Assembly (NCBI GenBank): GCA_013697725.1
Contig: JACCWI010000052.1
Location: 1 to 64,000, forward strand
DNA: 64,000 nt
From: Tatlockia sp.
GTDB lineage: Bacteria > Pseudomonadota > Gammaproteobacteria > Legionellales > Legionellaceae
Direction of reading: 5' to 3'
Below the pieces are notes generated by a model that made no database searches, was not told where the DNA came from, and worked only from the letters and a program-made list of their open reading frames with translations. The position numbers and the translations under genes were made by a program. Below are positions 24,877 through 34,543 of this stretch, one piece after another (within the stretch, counting starts at the first letter, position 1; every line of letters starts with the position of its first letter).

Positions 24877-26679
24877 TTAATAATCGTGACTTTTATTCAA
24901 CACGTACCTAATAAAACTCTGCGTTTCCTCTAATCTATTTATTACCTGACTTGGTCTCCAAGTGACAGCTAATTCAATCAAATTTTTCCATTTTTTATCA
25001 AGTTGTTGTATAGCCCATTCAGCTGCTTCAATTTTAGAGACTATTTTGCTTGTTTCTAAAGAATAGAGAGTGCGACACATGGTTAAAATCGCAAATGCTT
25101 GATAATCACTTCGTTTAAATTTTGGGAAATCGTTTAAGTTAATATACCAATATTCATGTAAATTTTTTTTTATTGCTGTCTTCAATTTTTGAGTTGAAAT
25201 TTCTTTAATTAAACAATTTATATCTGGCCCTGAAACCGCAAATCCTTTTTCTCTTAGTACATGCAGTTCAATTAGATAATTACTTCCATAATGCCCCATA
25301 TAAAAGCCGCCTTCATTAAAATAAGGACGCATACCACTCGGGTCAAAATCCAAAAGGTCTTTCAGGGGAATATAAGAAGCCTCAATTTTTTTCGCATATT
25401 CTAATTTGCTTAAATAAAATTTCTTATGCATCTCCTTTATCTTGTTTACTTGATTTTTAGAAAGCGCTTTGGCTGTAACAATATAACAATCAATATCACT
25501 TGTTTCGCTATTGAAAGCATCTCCTGCCAGGGAACCTCCAATGTACAGCCCAATAAATTCGTTTATTAAAATAGACTGTATTTGTAAAAGGAGCTGCCGT
25601 AGTAGATTATTTATTTCTTTATATTTTGTCGGCTTCAATATTTGATCAGTTGCTAGAGCTTTAGATAATACACTTTCAATGAATTGTGCTTTAGCATCAG
25701 TATATTGCTCACGATCATAAGTGTTTTTACCTGCCAATTCTATTTTTAATAGTTCATACTCACCAGCAACATCAGGATGAGCAATTAAATAATTTCTAAA
25801 AAGGATTCTCGCTTGCCCACTTTTTGATTGAGGCTCAATTATATGGACATGGTGAGTTCGCTTTTCGCCAAAGGGTGGCATTCCTTTTACAAAAAACATC
25901 TTTTCAGGATCAGGGTCTTCAGCCCAATAGACGTAGCCACAGGTTTTCAGTACCCCTATTGCCCTTTGTTTAATGGCGCTCAATGAGTTAACAATAATTT
26001 GAATATCTATAATAGGCTTAGCCAGCATTCCTGGAATAGCTGTACTACCCACATGCTGAATATCAATAATATGATGAGCGGGAAGAATTTCTCGTAGTTT
26101 ATCAATTTCTAAAGCCGCCATCTTTGGCCATTGTGGGTCATAAGTCACTAATTCAATAGAATCATTCTTGTAAATTTCATACCAAATTAATTCCTCACCA
26201 TTAGGTAATTGTTTTTTAGACCTACAATCAAAGCCAGATTTCTTTAATATTTTTTGCGAGGCTATATTATTAGGATAAGTGGAAGCAATGAGCTTGTTGA
26301 CCGATAAATGCTCAAAGCCCCACTGAATAAGTGCCTTTACTAATTCAGTGCCATAGCCCTTCCCCCAAAATTTTTTATATAAATGGTAACCAATCTCCAC
26401 TTCGGGTTGCGCATCATTAAATAGCAGATGAAATAACCCCGCTTCCCCAATAAAGTTTCCACTTTCTTTTTCAAACGCCAGACAAAACCCCATTCCGTGC
26501 TTTTCTTGGTAAGAAATAGCAAAGTACAAGTACTGTCTTACTTCTTCTTTTGTCTGAGTGCCACCATAACCAGTATTTTCCATTACTTCAAAATCTGATC
26601 TCAATGTTACTAACCTGTCAAGATCGGATAATTCAGCTGTTTTAAGGATTAGCCTTTCAGTTTCTAGAAAAATGCCCAT
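24877..26679 (-). CDS. Three-domain fusion: GNAT acetyltransferase, GrpB/UPF0157, nucleotidyltransferase
   Basis: 600 residues in one open frame. Residues 1-171 are a RimJ/RimL-type GNAT N-acetyltransferase (ETERLILKTAELSDLDRL, acetyl-CoA loop KKFWGKGYGTELVKAL). Residues about 172-340 are a GrpB/UPF0157 domain, itself nucleotidyltransferase-like (QHVGSTAIPGMLAKPIIDIQ). Residues 345-600 are an aminoglycoside-adenylyltransferase-like nucleotidyltransferase (GGSLAGDAFNSETSDIDCYI, the GS..D.D motif) with a helical C-terminal domain of DUF4111 type. Each is usually a separate small protein, so the fusion is unusual. A joint role in modifying a small molecule or tRNA-like substrate is only a guess. 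The ATG at 26679 is the natural start. Confidence 0.88.
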   Translation of the reverse strand: MGIFLETERLILKTAELSDLDRLVTLRSDFEVMENTGYGGTQTKEEVRQYLYFAISYQEKHGMGFCLAFEKESGNFIGEAGLFHLLFNDAQPEVEIGYHLYKKFWGKGYGTELVKALIQWGFEHLSVNKLIASTYPNNIASQKILKKSGFDCRSKKQLPNGEELIWYEIYKNDSIELVTYDPQWPKMAALEIDKLREILPAHHIIDIQHVGSTAIPGMLAKPIIDIQIIVNSLSAIKQRAIGVLKTCGYVYWAEDPDPEKMFFVKGMPPFGEKRTHHVHIIEPQSKSGQARILFRNYLIAHPDVAGEYELLKIELAGKNTYDREQYTDAKAQFIESVLSKALATDQILKPTKYKEINNLLRQLLLQIQSILINEFIGLYIGGSLAGDAFNSETSDIDCYIVTAKALSKNQVNKIKEMHKKFYLSKLEYAKKIEASYIPLKDLLDFDPSGMRPYFNEGGFYMGHYGSNYLIELHVLREKGFAVSGPDINCLIKEISTQKLKTAIKKNLHEYWYINLNDFPKFKRSDYQAFAILTMCRTLYSLETSKIVSKIEAAEWAIQQLDKKWKNLIELAVTWRPSQVINRLEETQSFIRYVLNKSHDY

Positions 26680-26929
26680 ATATTACATCTATAATTTAAA
26701 TTTAAAGGAATTATACTTTTTATAATAAGATTCTACGATAGAAGTTGGTCGATTTTAGTTTTTCAAAAAATCGCTTACTTGTTATCAAATGAACCAATCA
26801 TAGACAATCAAAATTGTTCATTGACAAATGAAACCTCATTCCGAGCCCATAGAGGAGAACAACTTCTCTGAGTCATTAATTTAGCATCGCTTCGAAAACC
26901 TTTTGGAAAGATCTTCAATTGTATGTGAA

Positions 26930-27005
26930 CACATAAACAAGATATTTGCCATTTTGCTTCTTCAAAACAGCATTGGCATCGTGGTTAAGAGGTACAGGTA
27001 TCGCC
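26930..27005 (-). pseudogene. Tyrosine integrase fragment
   Basis: The minus strand reads HPDKWAIPVPLNHDANAV then LKKQNGKYLVYV. It aligns with KKAIPVPLNSQAMQII and the following PIYVFTY of the intact integrase, and with [18 protein letters not shown] of the decayed one. Only about 25 residues are left. It shows that integrases of this type have entered the region at least three times, or that one copy was rearranged. Confidence 0.65.
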
Positions 27006-27119
27006 CATTTATCCGGATGAACTAAAGCATGACCGAGCCTATATTTAGATTCATAGCTATTTTTATCCTAATGATTAGTACTTAAGTCCTCATCAACAAT
27101 CAGTTCACAAAAAATCAAT

Positions 27120-27165
27120 GAATTTTCTTCCTTGGCAAATTTTTAAACTTTGATGAAATCGCCCT
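27120..27165. repeat. Truncated copy of the palindromic element at 49083-49293
   Basis: 46 nt, 43 identical to 49246-49291, including TTTTTAAACTTTGA. Only the right arm is present. Confidence 0.7.
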
Positions 27166-27299
27166 ATCCTGGATATATTTTATTTTTGTCTAATGATTCC
27201 GTTAAGCTTATTATTGTAAAATAACTCATCACTGCTCTACGTTGAGATACTAAATGTCGCTGTATATCTGTGATAACGGGGCATGCTGATAAACAAGCG

Positions 27300-28001
27300 C
27301 TAGATGAAATTAGCCTCATTTCGGTCTTGTTCTCCTAATTCAATATCCTGATTGCAAGCCTTACCGGTTTCTTTATACAAAATGGCATAAGCTCCCATAA
27401 TTAAATCGGTATCAAAGGCTGAGCCTTTTAAATATTTTTCTTCACATTCCAAAGAGGAATCTATGCAATGATTAACTATACCCGCTATACCCGCTATACA
27501 GGCTAATACTAATCCTGCTATTAAAAGTCCCAAGAAAACCGCCCCTGCCCCCGCGGCAAGAGTAAACAATGCACCTGGTGGAAAAACGATGCAACCTGCT
27601 ATGATACTTGCTACAGCACATGCTACCGACAGGGAGAGAACTCCCCAAAAAGTAACTCCAAGGTAACTGTTAAAAGTATGTAAGTTAGTTTCTTTATAAC
27701 TGGTTTGAGGTATAACAAGTTTAAAATCATTTTCATGAAAATTAAATTTTCTATTTTCAACTTGTTCTAGTAGATTAACAACGGCTGCCCTGTGGGCCTC
27801 AAAATAATCTTTATTTTCTCTATTTTTTTCAATCAAGTTTAAAGTTTCATCTTTATAACTTTCCAAATGCCTTAAACAATGATTCAGTCTTGCAAATTTA
27901 TCCGCTGTATTTTTCTTGCCAAAAAATAAGTTTTGCTTTGATTTAGCATTTTTGATATTCATTTGAAATTTATTAATACAGTTTTCTAATCGTTCTTGCA
28001 T
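27300..28001 (-). CDS. Hypothetical coiled-coil protein with a glycine/alanine-rich membrane hairpin
   Basis: 233 residues from the ATG at 28001, chosen because AAAGG lies just ahead of it; an in-frame ATG at 28034 has no RBS. Residues 1-105 are charged and helical, likely coiled coil. Two long hydrophobic stretches follow (about 120-145 and 150-175, with VASIIAGCIVFPPGALFTLA and GLLIAGLVLACIAGIAGIV), making a membrane hairpin. The tail is short and acidic (ELGEQDRNEANFI). This coiled-coil plus hairpin design is common among membrane-associated effectors, but no family is recognised. Confidence 0.6.
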   Translation of the reverse strand: MQERLENCINKFQMNIKNAKSKQNLFFGKKNTADKFARLNHCLRHLESYKDETLNLIEKNRENKDYFEAHRAAVVNLLEQVENRKFNFHENDFKLVIPQTSYKETNLHTFNSYLGVTFWGVLSLSVACAVASIIAGCIVFPPGALFTLAAGAGAVFLGLLIAGLVLACIAGIAGIVNHCIDSSLECEEKYLKGSAFDTDLIMGAYAILYKETGKACNQDIELGEQDRNEANFI

Positions 28002-28261
28002 ATTATTTACCTTTACTGTTAAGGTTTGAAGCATTATAGATAATAATTTTTCAAGAAGGAAGTATTATTAAAAATATAAGAATACTTTAATACAGGTTAG
28101 AGTGATTGAGTTCAATATTAATCTATTGCATTATATCCACCCTCTACCCCTATCTATTTTTAATATGTCGCTACGCAAAGCATTAGTTCTTTTTTCCATT
28201 TTATATTAACGGGATGTGAACAATCTCATCATCAGAGCCATTCAAAGAGAAGAAACAAAAT

Positions 28262-28603
28262 ATGCCAATGTATTTAATTAATTTCTATGTGCCATCAACC
28301 CACCTGGAAAACGTGAAAATGGCCATGTTTGAAGCTGGGGCTGGAAAAATAGGAAATTACACGAATTGTACCTGGCAAGTCGCTGGTCAAGGCCAGTTTA
28401 TGCCTATGGAAGGCAGCGATCCTTATATTGGCAAAATCCGTGAGATAGAAAAGGTTGTAGATTATAAAGTAGAAATGATTTGCTCAGAAGATAAACTCCA
28501 AGCTGCTATCATTGCCTTAAAAAAATCACATCCCTATGAAACGATGGCTTATTATTTAACAAAAACTGATGTTTGGCTTACGAGAGAGGGAAAATCAGTT
28601 TAG
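28262..28603 (+). CDS. NIF3/YqfO-type PII-like domain protein
   Basis: 113 residues. The start MYLINFYVPSTHLENVKMAM and the end SHPYETMAYYLTKTD are the hallmarks of the CutA/PII-like domain inserted in NIF3 (DUF34) proteins (YxVPxxHxExVxxAxFxAGAGxIGNYxxCxW). In many bacteria this domain stands alone, as here; it lacks the metal-binding NIF3 halves. It probably binds a small ligand or metal as a trimer. AGAAG precedes the ATG. Monocistronic. Confidence 0.85.
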   Translation: MPMYLINFYVPSTHLENVKMAMFEAGAGKIGNYTNCTWQVAGQGQFMPMEGSDPYIGKIREIEKVVDYKVEMICSEDKLQAAIIALKKSHPYETMAYYLTKTDVWLTREGKSV

Positions 28604-28835
28604 CCTGCCTCTCACCCGTTGCATCAATGAAATAATAAAGTTTCAATATTTGGTGAATAATAAGAGAGTGACAAGACTAAATAACTATAAACAAAATTGA
28701 TATTTAAGGTAATATACTAATAAACCAGTGATTAAAAGTCGCTTTAGTCTAGTAGACAACAATAGCACTAAATTAGGCTCTCTAACCGCTTTATACCATT
28801 TATTTAGACTGGTTTACGATTCCAAGACGTCACAC

Positions 28836-29473
28836 CTAGTTAAATGTCAGTTGTTTAATTACATCAATCATCTCTTCATCTTCAAAACCTGGCTTATTTT
28901 CATTAGGGTATTTTTTAACCCATTTATAACGATTTTTATCGACTGGCATTTTTTTCATATCTAAAATAACCAAGCTTTCACCGAGGCTAACAGCTTTTTT
29001 AAAATTCTCTTTCACTAACTTGAGTTTATTTTGTGGTGATGCTGCTAAAGCGGCTGAGATACTCCCATAACTATTTGTATATTCTAAGGTAGAAGAGTTG
29101 CCATAGGCATAAATTTGATCTCTGTCTGGATTGATGGAATCAACAACTTTATTCCCTATATTATGTCCCAGGATTCGACTATCTCTAACCACTTTCCTCC
29201 ATGATATATGAATTTTTTACATCCCAAATAAGCGCCTTGGGGGCTGCTTCCAAACTATTAGAAATTCTTCCATAGGGCTCATCATACTTAAATCTTTTGG
29301 TTTTGTATGGTCGTTATAATTTATATTCCAATCAATCCAGGCTACTTGATTCGGCAAACTGACTCAGGAATGGCGGCACCTGACAATGTGAAGTCTGGGA
29401 TATCTGGATATTCAGCTAATTGTGCATAACTATTCCCTTCTTTTCGTTGTTCCACAACTAATCCTTTCCTCAT
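28836..29473 (-). pseudogene. Multiply frameshifted gene of unknown function
   Basis: A 118-residue open piece (28836-29192, containing RDSRILGHNIGNKVVDSI) forms the C-terminus. Upstream, coding traces alternate between frames: KEGNSYAQLAEYPDIPDF from an ATG at 29473, then VAWIDWNINYNDHTKPKDL and SMMSPMEEFLIVWKQ after a shift, then LIWDVKNSYIMEES. At least three lesions separate them. The intact ancestor was more than 210 residues. Family not recognised. Confidence 0.6.
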
Positions 29474-29514
29474 GTATATCCCCAATAATTTTTTCCCAGT
29501 CCCTAACTTAGGGC

Positions 29515-31275
29515 CTAGATTTGAAAATTATTTTTTAAATTCTGTTCCTCAGAATAATCTCCTTTTATGCAGCTGATCATTTTGTTTATTTGATTTTTAT
29601 ATAGTTTGCCATATATAGGTAAGGAATTAACGCCCGATTTACTTTGAGATAAATTATCCAAATGACTATAGAGTATTTTCAATTGATACTCATGAAGTGA
29701 ATGTGAATCGGGATCTAATAGAATAGAAGAAATTGTATCTAGATGGAGTTGAGGTGCAGCTTCAAATGAGGATGATAGGTAGGAATAAATTTTATCCAAT
29801 TCTACTTTTTGCTCCTGAATACAATAAATAGCCATTTGAATGTTAAAGGTGCTATAAAGATAACTAGTAATTGCTTGTGTTTCGAAGTTAACTGTTATTT
29901 TATTAAGATCAACAAATAAATCAAATTTTTTATCAATTAAGTATTTAATTAAATTTAGATTTCTTCCCTTAGACGCGGCAACAAGAGTTTCTTCGGTTGG
30001 GTTGATTTTAAATTCTTCAATGAGGCATTTCACCAGATCTATATGTCCGTTTTCTGCTGCCAAATCAAGACAATTGTTATTAAGTTTTATAAGGGGATCT
30101 TTTGTGGGATTTTTCATAAGGTCATTTATTGATCTCAAAATAGACATATTTCCAGACAAACCTAAAATATAGTTGAGTTCTTCGTGATCATGACAATGTT
30201 CTGATCCATATTTTTTCCAATAATCCTTCTGAATTTTCTTATTTTTTGAAGTTATAAAATACCCTACCGATAATTTAACATCAGTATAGTTTAACGGATA
30301 TTGTGTTTTAACCATGTTGTTTAAATAATCAATGAGTTCTTTATTTCCAGATCTGGTTGCTAATTGGAGGAGAGGAATGATTTCATCAAAATTCTTGATT
30401 AATTTATATTCATTAATAAGGTGCTCTACTAATTCTAGATTTCCAGAATTGACAGCATATTGAAGGGTTATGTTAGTGGGTTGAACACCTTTGGCGAGAA
30501 TAAACTTAACTAAATTTAAGTGACCAAATAAAGCCGCATGATTTAAAGGTGTTACATTAGTATTATCAGGTTCATTTTTAATAATAAAAAAAGAATCAAT
30601 TTTGAGTTGAAAGGCTGGATCAAGTAAATATTCAAACAATTCAATATTTCCAGAGCAAGCAACGTCTACTAAAAAACTTGATAAATCCAATTTTTGAAAT
30701 AGAGCCTTTTGGGTTTGTAACTCAATAAAAATATCCTTTCTTCCTGACTTTAATATTACTTGAAGATATTTCTTATAAATATTTTCATGTGGTTTATCTT
30801 TTTCAAGGGTAAACATACAGTCTAAATTAAACATAAAAGGTTTCTCACAACCAGCATATACTGACATGATTGACCAAAGTCCACATTCTTCTAAAGGAAT
30901 AATCGAGCAAAAATAATCTAGATTATTTGTGCAGCTAGCAAAAATATAAGGGTAATTATTTTTATCTTGATAAGAGTATTTTAGCTCTCGCGGTAACATA
31001 TTTTGGTTTTTGCTAAGCGTGCGGAGGTTAAGATAAACCTCTTTAAAATCGATTGAAAATAATAGCAGGGAATCTCTTTTATCCATTAAGTAATTTGCAC
31101 TTATATTAAAGTCTGTGCTTAATTTTTTTATCCAATAATCGATATGATTTGAACTCTTAAATATATTAAAAATGGATTTTGAAGTAATGGACAAATTAGA
31201 GAGAGATTCGTGATCGAGATAGGATACAACAATATCCAACTCATCAAGGTTTAAAAATTCAATTAAATCCTTCAA
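29515..31275 (-). CDS. F-box and ankyrin-repeat protein, probable host-directed effector
   Basis: 586 residues. The N-terminal about 50 residues look like an F-box (LDELDIVVSYLDHESLSNLS, then TSKSIFNIF), the eukaryotic motif that binds SKP1 in SCF ubiquitin ligases. Ankyrin repeats follow at about 235-335 (VTPLNHAALFGHLNLVKFIL, SGNLELVEHLI, SGNKELIDYL) and 400-465 (CLDLAAENGHIDLVKCLI, GRNLNLIKYLI). No signal peptide. F-box plus ankyrin architecture is known from Legionella AnkB-type Dot/Icm effectors, although those are shorter. The C-terminus SEEQNLKNNFQI has the glutamates and hydrophobic end often seen in Dot/Icm signals. Delivery is inferred. Confidence 0.82.
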   Translation of the reverse strand: MKDLIEFLNLDELDIVVSYLDHESLSNLSITSKSIFNIFKSSNHIDYWIKKLSTDFNISANYLMDKRDSLLLFSIDFKEVYLNLRTLSKNQNMLPRELKYSYQDKNNYPYIFASCTNNLDYFCSIIPLEECGLWSIMSVYAGCEKPFMFNLDCMFTLEKDKPHENIYKKYLQVILKSGRKDIFIELQTQKALFQKLDLSSFLVDVACSGNIELFEYLLDPAFQLKIDSFFIIKNEPDNTNVTPLNHAALFGHLNLVKFILAKGVQPTNITLQYAVNSGNLELVEHLINEYKLIKNFDEIIPLLQLATRSGNKELIDYLNNMVKTQYPLNYTDVKLSVGYFITSKNKKIQKDYWKKYGSEHCHDHEELNYILGLSGNMSILRSINDLMKNPTKDPLIKLNNNCLDLAAENGHIDLVKCLIEEFKINPTEETLVAASKGRNLNLIKYLIDKKFDLFVDLNKITVNFETQAITSYLYSTFNIQMAIYCIQEQKVELDKIYSYLSSSFEAAPQLHLDTISSILLDPDSHSLHEYQLKILYSHLDNLSQSKSGVNSLPIYGKLYKNQINKMISCIKGDYSEEQNLKNNFQI

Positions 31276-31851
31276 TTTTTACATCCTTATTAACTTTTAT
31301 ATTTATGGGAATAGTCAATGTATAACCATTTTTTATTTTGGAAATTACACATATATATCAATCGTGTCTATCCGTATAAAATACGGTGAGCGATTATGGA
31401 CAATTCAGTTAACTTCTGATTATTAGATAAAATCTCTTGGAGTTGAAAATGGAAGAGATAATTTAGACTTGTCATGGTGTCATTAGGAAACTTGAGTCTA
31501 AATTGAACCTGTTTTGGGAAAAACATTGATATCAAATTACAACTGCTATTACTTAGGGCAACCCTGTGGATATTTTTATGGCACATTTTTAAAGATTAAA
31601 GATACAACCCAAGTTTCGAAGCGAGAGGGATAAAATCTTTGCATTTAACCTTAGCCCGACCGCTTTTTAAGTTTTTTACCGAGAAATTGTAGATAATTTT
31701 TCAGGGAGATAGGCTGTAGTGAATTTTAGGATATTGAAAGAGTTCATATTTTAAGCATAACACTTTACTTAATATGTATTTAATTGTACAATAAATACTT
31801 TTTATAACCACATAAATTTGCAGGAAGCAAGATTCTATCTGAGGTAAACTC
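31276..31851. other. Long intergenic region between divergent effector-like genes
   Basis: 576 bases. AT-rich, with no convincing ORF, repeat or terminator. A 72-codon frame on the minus strand lacks an RBS and family similarity. It probably holds the promoters of both flanking genes. Confidence 0.45.
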
Positions 31852-33777
31852 ATGCGAAAGCCTTCTCACGAAATCAATGAGGCCATGTATTTTTTCAATA
31901 AAAAATCAAAAAATTTTAATCCCAAGGAAAATCAATGGATTACTGTTGATCCTCGAATTAACAAATGCCTTAACATTACAATTCCCAGCAATGATGAAAT
32001 AGAAGAATTATTGCGTGAAAATAATTATAACCTAATTTCAAATGATTCAATCAAGACTTGTGATTTGGGTCCTGCCGGTCGAGGAATAGTTGCCACCAAA
32101 CGGATTCCTATCGGCTCTGCCTTACCTTATGGGGGCAATATTCAGTTCCTGGTCTCGGGGGACAAACATTCTATTGAATGCGATGATCAAAATTTCGAAA
32201 ATCGTGAATCAAACAAAATTGAAATACGACAGCTAAATTTTGACTTGCCAGCAGAAACACTAATAGAAGAATTTCTAGATACCATAAAATTTGATATTTT
32301 TTTGGAATATCAAAAAAATAAACAAATTAATTGCCGAGTCGCATTAATCTGGAATGAAAATGATAAAGTTTGGTATTTAGCGCTCGCTAAACAATTAACT
32401 AATGCCAAAATCATTCGTATCGATAAAGTTCCTGAACTATTAAATAGGTTAAATAAGCTTCAAAATAACAGGTTTGATCTTTTGAAATATAATTCTGAAA
32501 ATTTTCCGGAAAACCTGAAAAATACTGCATTAAATACGATTGTTAACTTTGTTAAAGATTATGCTAAAAATCCCGACCATTTTTGTAATGGAGCAAATTC
32601 ACGTTTTGTTCTCTGTATTAATGGTGAAAATGCGAGTGCAGAAGCTATGGCTTCTCTGATACAGCACACTCCGATAATACCTATGGCAACAGCAGCTAAT
32701 GGTATTAATATGCTTCCAATGCGGTTAACCAGGAAAGGAAAGGTAACCCCGCAATCGATTGCTATATTGATTACTACTCAAGATGTTAGAGCAGGGACTC
32801 AATTGACATTCAATTACACATCTACAGTAGAAAAATTTATAAGTAAAAACAAGATGGTTATTTTTGATAAAATCAGCCAACCAATCAATCCGCTTTTTGC
32901 TTTAAAAGACTATTCTTTAACAGATATACACGTAACAATGAAATCTGAGTTAATATTAGAACGTCTTTTAACTTCAAGTTCTGATGAAATATGGATGCTC
33001 ATCAAAAAAAATCCCGATCTGTTTGAGCATACATTAAGTATTGCAACTAAAAATAAGCATTTAATTAAAAACATAATAGAAGGTAAAACATCGGTTATAA
33101 CGTTTGCAAACAAGTTATATAAGGCTTATATGGATAAAAAGTCACAGCTTGATTTTTTTTCGCTATTGCCTGCAGACCTTGATGAAAAGCAAAGTTTGGC
33201 CTTTTTGGACAATCCTCATTCTGCATTCAATTTTTTATGTAATCCTAAAGCGGTTGCGCATATTCGTATTGAGTCCCAAAATCCTGCTTTCAATTGGCAC
33301 CCTTATTCTGCAAGTTCAGATTACCCGGAAAGTGCAACATCAGCAAAATATTATTCGGAAAAGCGAGAAAAGATTTATAATAATGGTTTAGTTTGCTATA
33401 AATCAGAAGATTTTTTAAATGCAATAAATGCCTGGCAGAAAGCATTGCTATATAGTATGTCTGAATCCAGGTTTACAAAACCTCAGCCACCTGAGTTATA
33501 CCAATTCGGCAATTACATCTATGTGAGTAAAACAACGTTAACTATTGTCTGGGGATTAGCAAATGCTTATAAAAAATCAGAGTTATTTGAAAATGCGTTA
33601 TATTTCTTTAACATGGCTGAATATATGATTCGAGCAGACTCAAAAATGGCAGAAGCTACCTGTAATTTAAAAAGTATCTTATTACGAAGTAATGAATGTC
33701 GAGAAAAACTTGCTGTTTTAGAAAATCAGATTTTATTAGTAGAAGAACAAGCTGAATATTCATTTCGGACCATCTAG
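31852..33777 (+). CDS. SET-domain-like protein with C-terminal helical (TPR-like) region
   Basis: 641 residues. Residues about 65-95 contain LGPAGRGIVATKRIPIGSAL, the entry motif of SET methyltransferases. About 250 residues later TQDVRAGTQLTFNYTSTVEKF matches the SET end motif (GEELTxDY). Between them the usual NHSC.PN is replaced by HTPIIPMATAANG, so catalysis needs testing. The 480-641 region has TPR-like helix pairs (YYSEKREKIYNNGLVCYKSE, ANAYKKSELFENALYFFNMA). No signal peptide. SET proteins of intracellular bacteria methylate host histones or other proteins, so an effector role is a reasonable inference. GAGGTAAACTC just before the ATG is an acceptable RBS. Confidence 0.7.
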   Translation: MRKPSHEINEAMYFFNKKSKNFNPKENQWITVDPRINKCLNITIPSNDEIEELLRENNYNLISNDSIKTCDLGPAGRGIVATKRIPIGSALPYGGNIQFLVSGDKHSIECDDQNFENRESNKIEIRQLNFDLPAETLIEEFLDTIKFDIFLEYQKNKQINCRVALIWNENDKVWYLALAKQLTNAKIIRIDKVPELLNRLNKLQNNRFDLLKYNSENFPENLKNTALNTIVNFVKDYAKNPDHFCNGANSRFVLCINGENASAEAMASLIQHTPIIPMATAANGINMLPMRLTRKGKVTPQSIAILITTQDVRAGTQLTFNYTSTVEKFISKNKMVIFDKISQPINPLFALKDYSLTDIHVTMKSELILERLLTSSSDEIWMLIKKNPDLFEHTLSIATKNKHLIKNIIEGKTSVITFANKLYKAYMDKKSQLDFFSLLPADLDEKQSLAFLDNPHSAFNFLCNPKAVAHIRIESQNPAFNWHPYSASSDYPESATSAKYYSEKREKIYNNGLVCYKSEDFLNAINAWQKALLYSMSESRFTKPQPPELYQFGNYIYVSKTTLTIVWGLANAYKKSELFENALYFFNMAEYMIRADSKMAEATCNLKSILLRSNECREKLAVLENQILLVEEQAEYSFRTI

Positions 33778-33991
33778 TGGGCATGGTTTAACGGGGTAAT
33801 CAGGATATGCACGTATTCGGACTTACCTCGTACTGTACTCTAAATAAGACTTTCCATTTCCTTGATTTCATTAATTCTTTGTTTGATAGAGGCCGGGGTG
33901 TACGTCGGGGATTCTAAAATATTTTGCTCTTAATTTAACAAATTTGATTAATCAATAACCGCGTAACCTAGTTATTTAATGAGATAACATT

Positions 33992-34543
33992 ATGAAATTG
34001 GAAAACAAATTTAATTTCTTTCTGTTCACTGGAGGACCTGGAGCTGGAAAAACAACTGTTCTAGAAGAATTGGCACGTTTGGGTTATTTGGTCGCACCAG
34101 AAGTCGCACGAGAAATTATTAAAAATCAACATGCAACCGGCGGAAATGCAACTCATGTGGGTGATAGAAATACCTATAGTGATTTGATGTTTAAACAATC
34201 CCTTAAAGATTTCCAAGACCGATTAAGCATAAAGCAGATCATTTTCTTTGACAGAGGTCTTCCTGATTTATATAGTTACATGAACCGATTTTGTGGTGAA
34301 GTTAAGGCAGAAATAATAGCGGCAATCGCTCACTACCGATATAATCCTAAAGTATTCTTGTTCCCTCCTTGGCCTGAAATTTATTGCCATGACACTGAAA
34401 GAAAACAGGATTTTCAGGAAGCCATTGAAACCTACGTTGCTGTTAAAGAAGGCTATGCAACTTGCGGATATCAGATGATAGAAGTGCCAAAATCTTCAAT
34501 TGAGAAGCGGGTTTTATTTATTTTAAAAACACTAAGCAATTGA
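33992..34543 (+). CDS. Small P-loop NTPase (AAA_28 / predicted kinase type)
   Basis: 183 residues. Walker A GGPGAGKTT at 14-22, followed by LEELARLGYLVAPEVAREII. The IIFFDRGLPDLYSYM block is the Walker-B-like DRG of AAA_28/NadR-like kinases. The C-terminal EVPKSSIEKRVLFIL helix completes the fold. Length is normal. Such proteins are thought to be small-molecule or nucleotide kinases; the substrate is unknown. Monocistronic with a weak RBS. Confidence 0.85.
   Translation: MKLENKFNFFLFTGGPGAGKTTVLEELARLGYLVAPEVAREIIKNQHATGGNATHVGDRNTYSDLMFKQSLKDFQDRLSIKQIIFFDRGLPDLYSYMNRFCGEVKAEIIAAIAHYRYNPKVFLFPPWPEIYCHDTERKQDFQEAIETYVAVKEGYATCGYQMIEVPKSSIEKRVLFILKTLSN

Larger units (their letters stand above)
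26680..27299. other. Degraded region with integrase and repeat fragments
   Basis: 620 bases without an intact gene. It contains a third tyrosine-integrase fragment (26930-27005) and a truncated copy of the palindromic repeat (27120-27165), listed separately. Confidence 0.5.

Noticed and set aside
31368..31586. 72-codon minus-strand ORF in the gap between two effector-like genes
   Set aside because: No ribosome-binding site, no recognisable domain, and Cys/Ser-rich random-looking sequence. It could be a remnant but cannot be supported.
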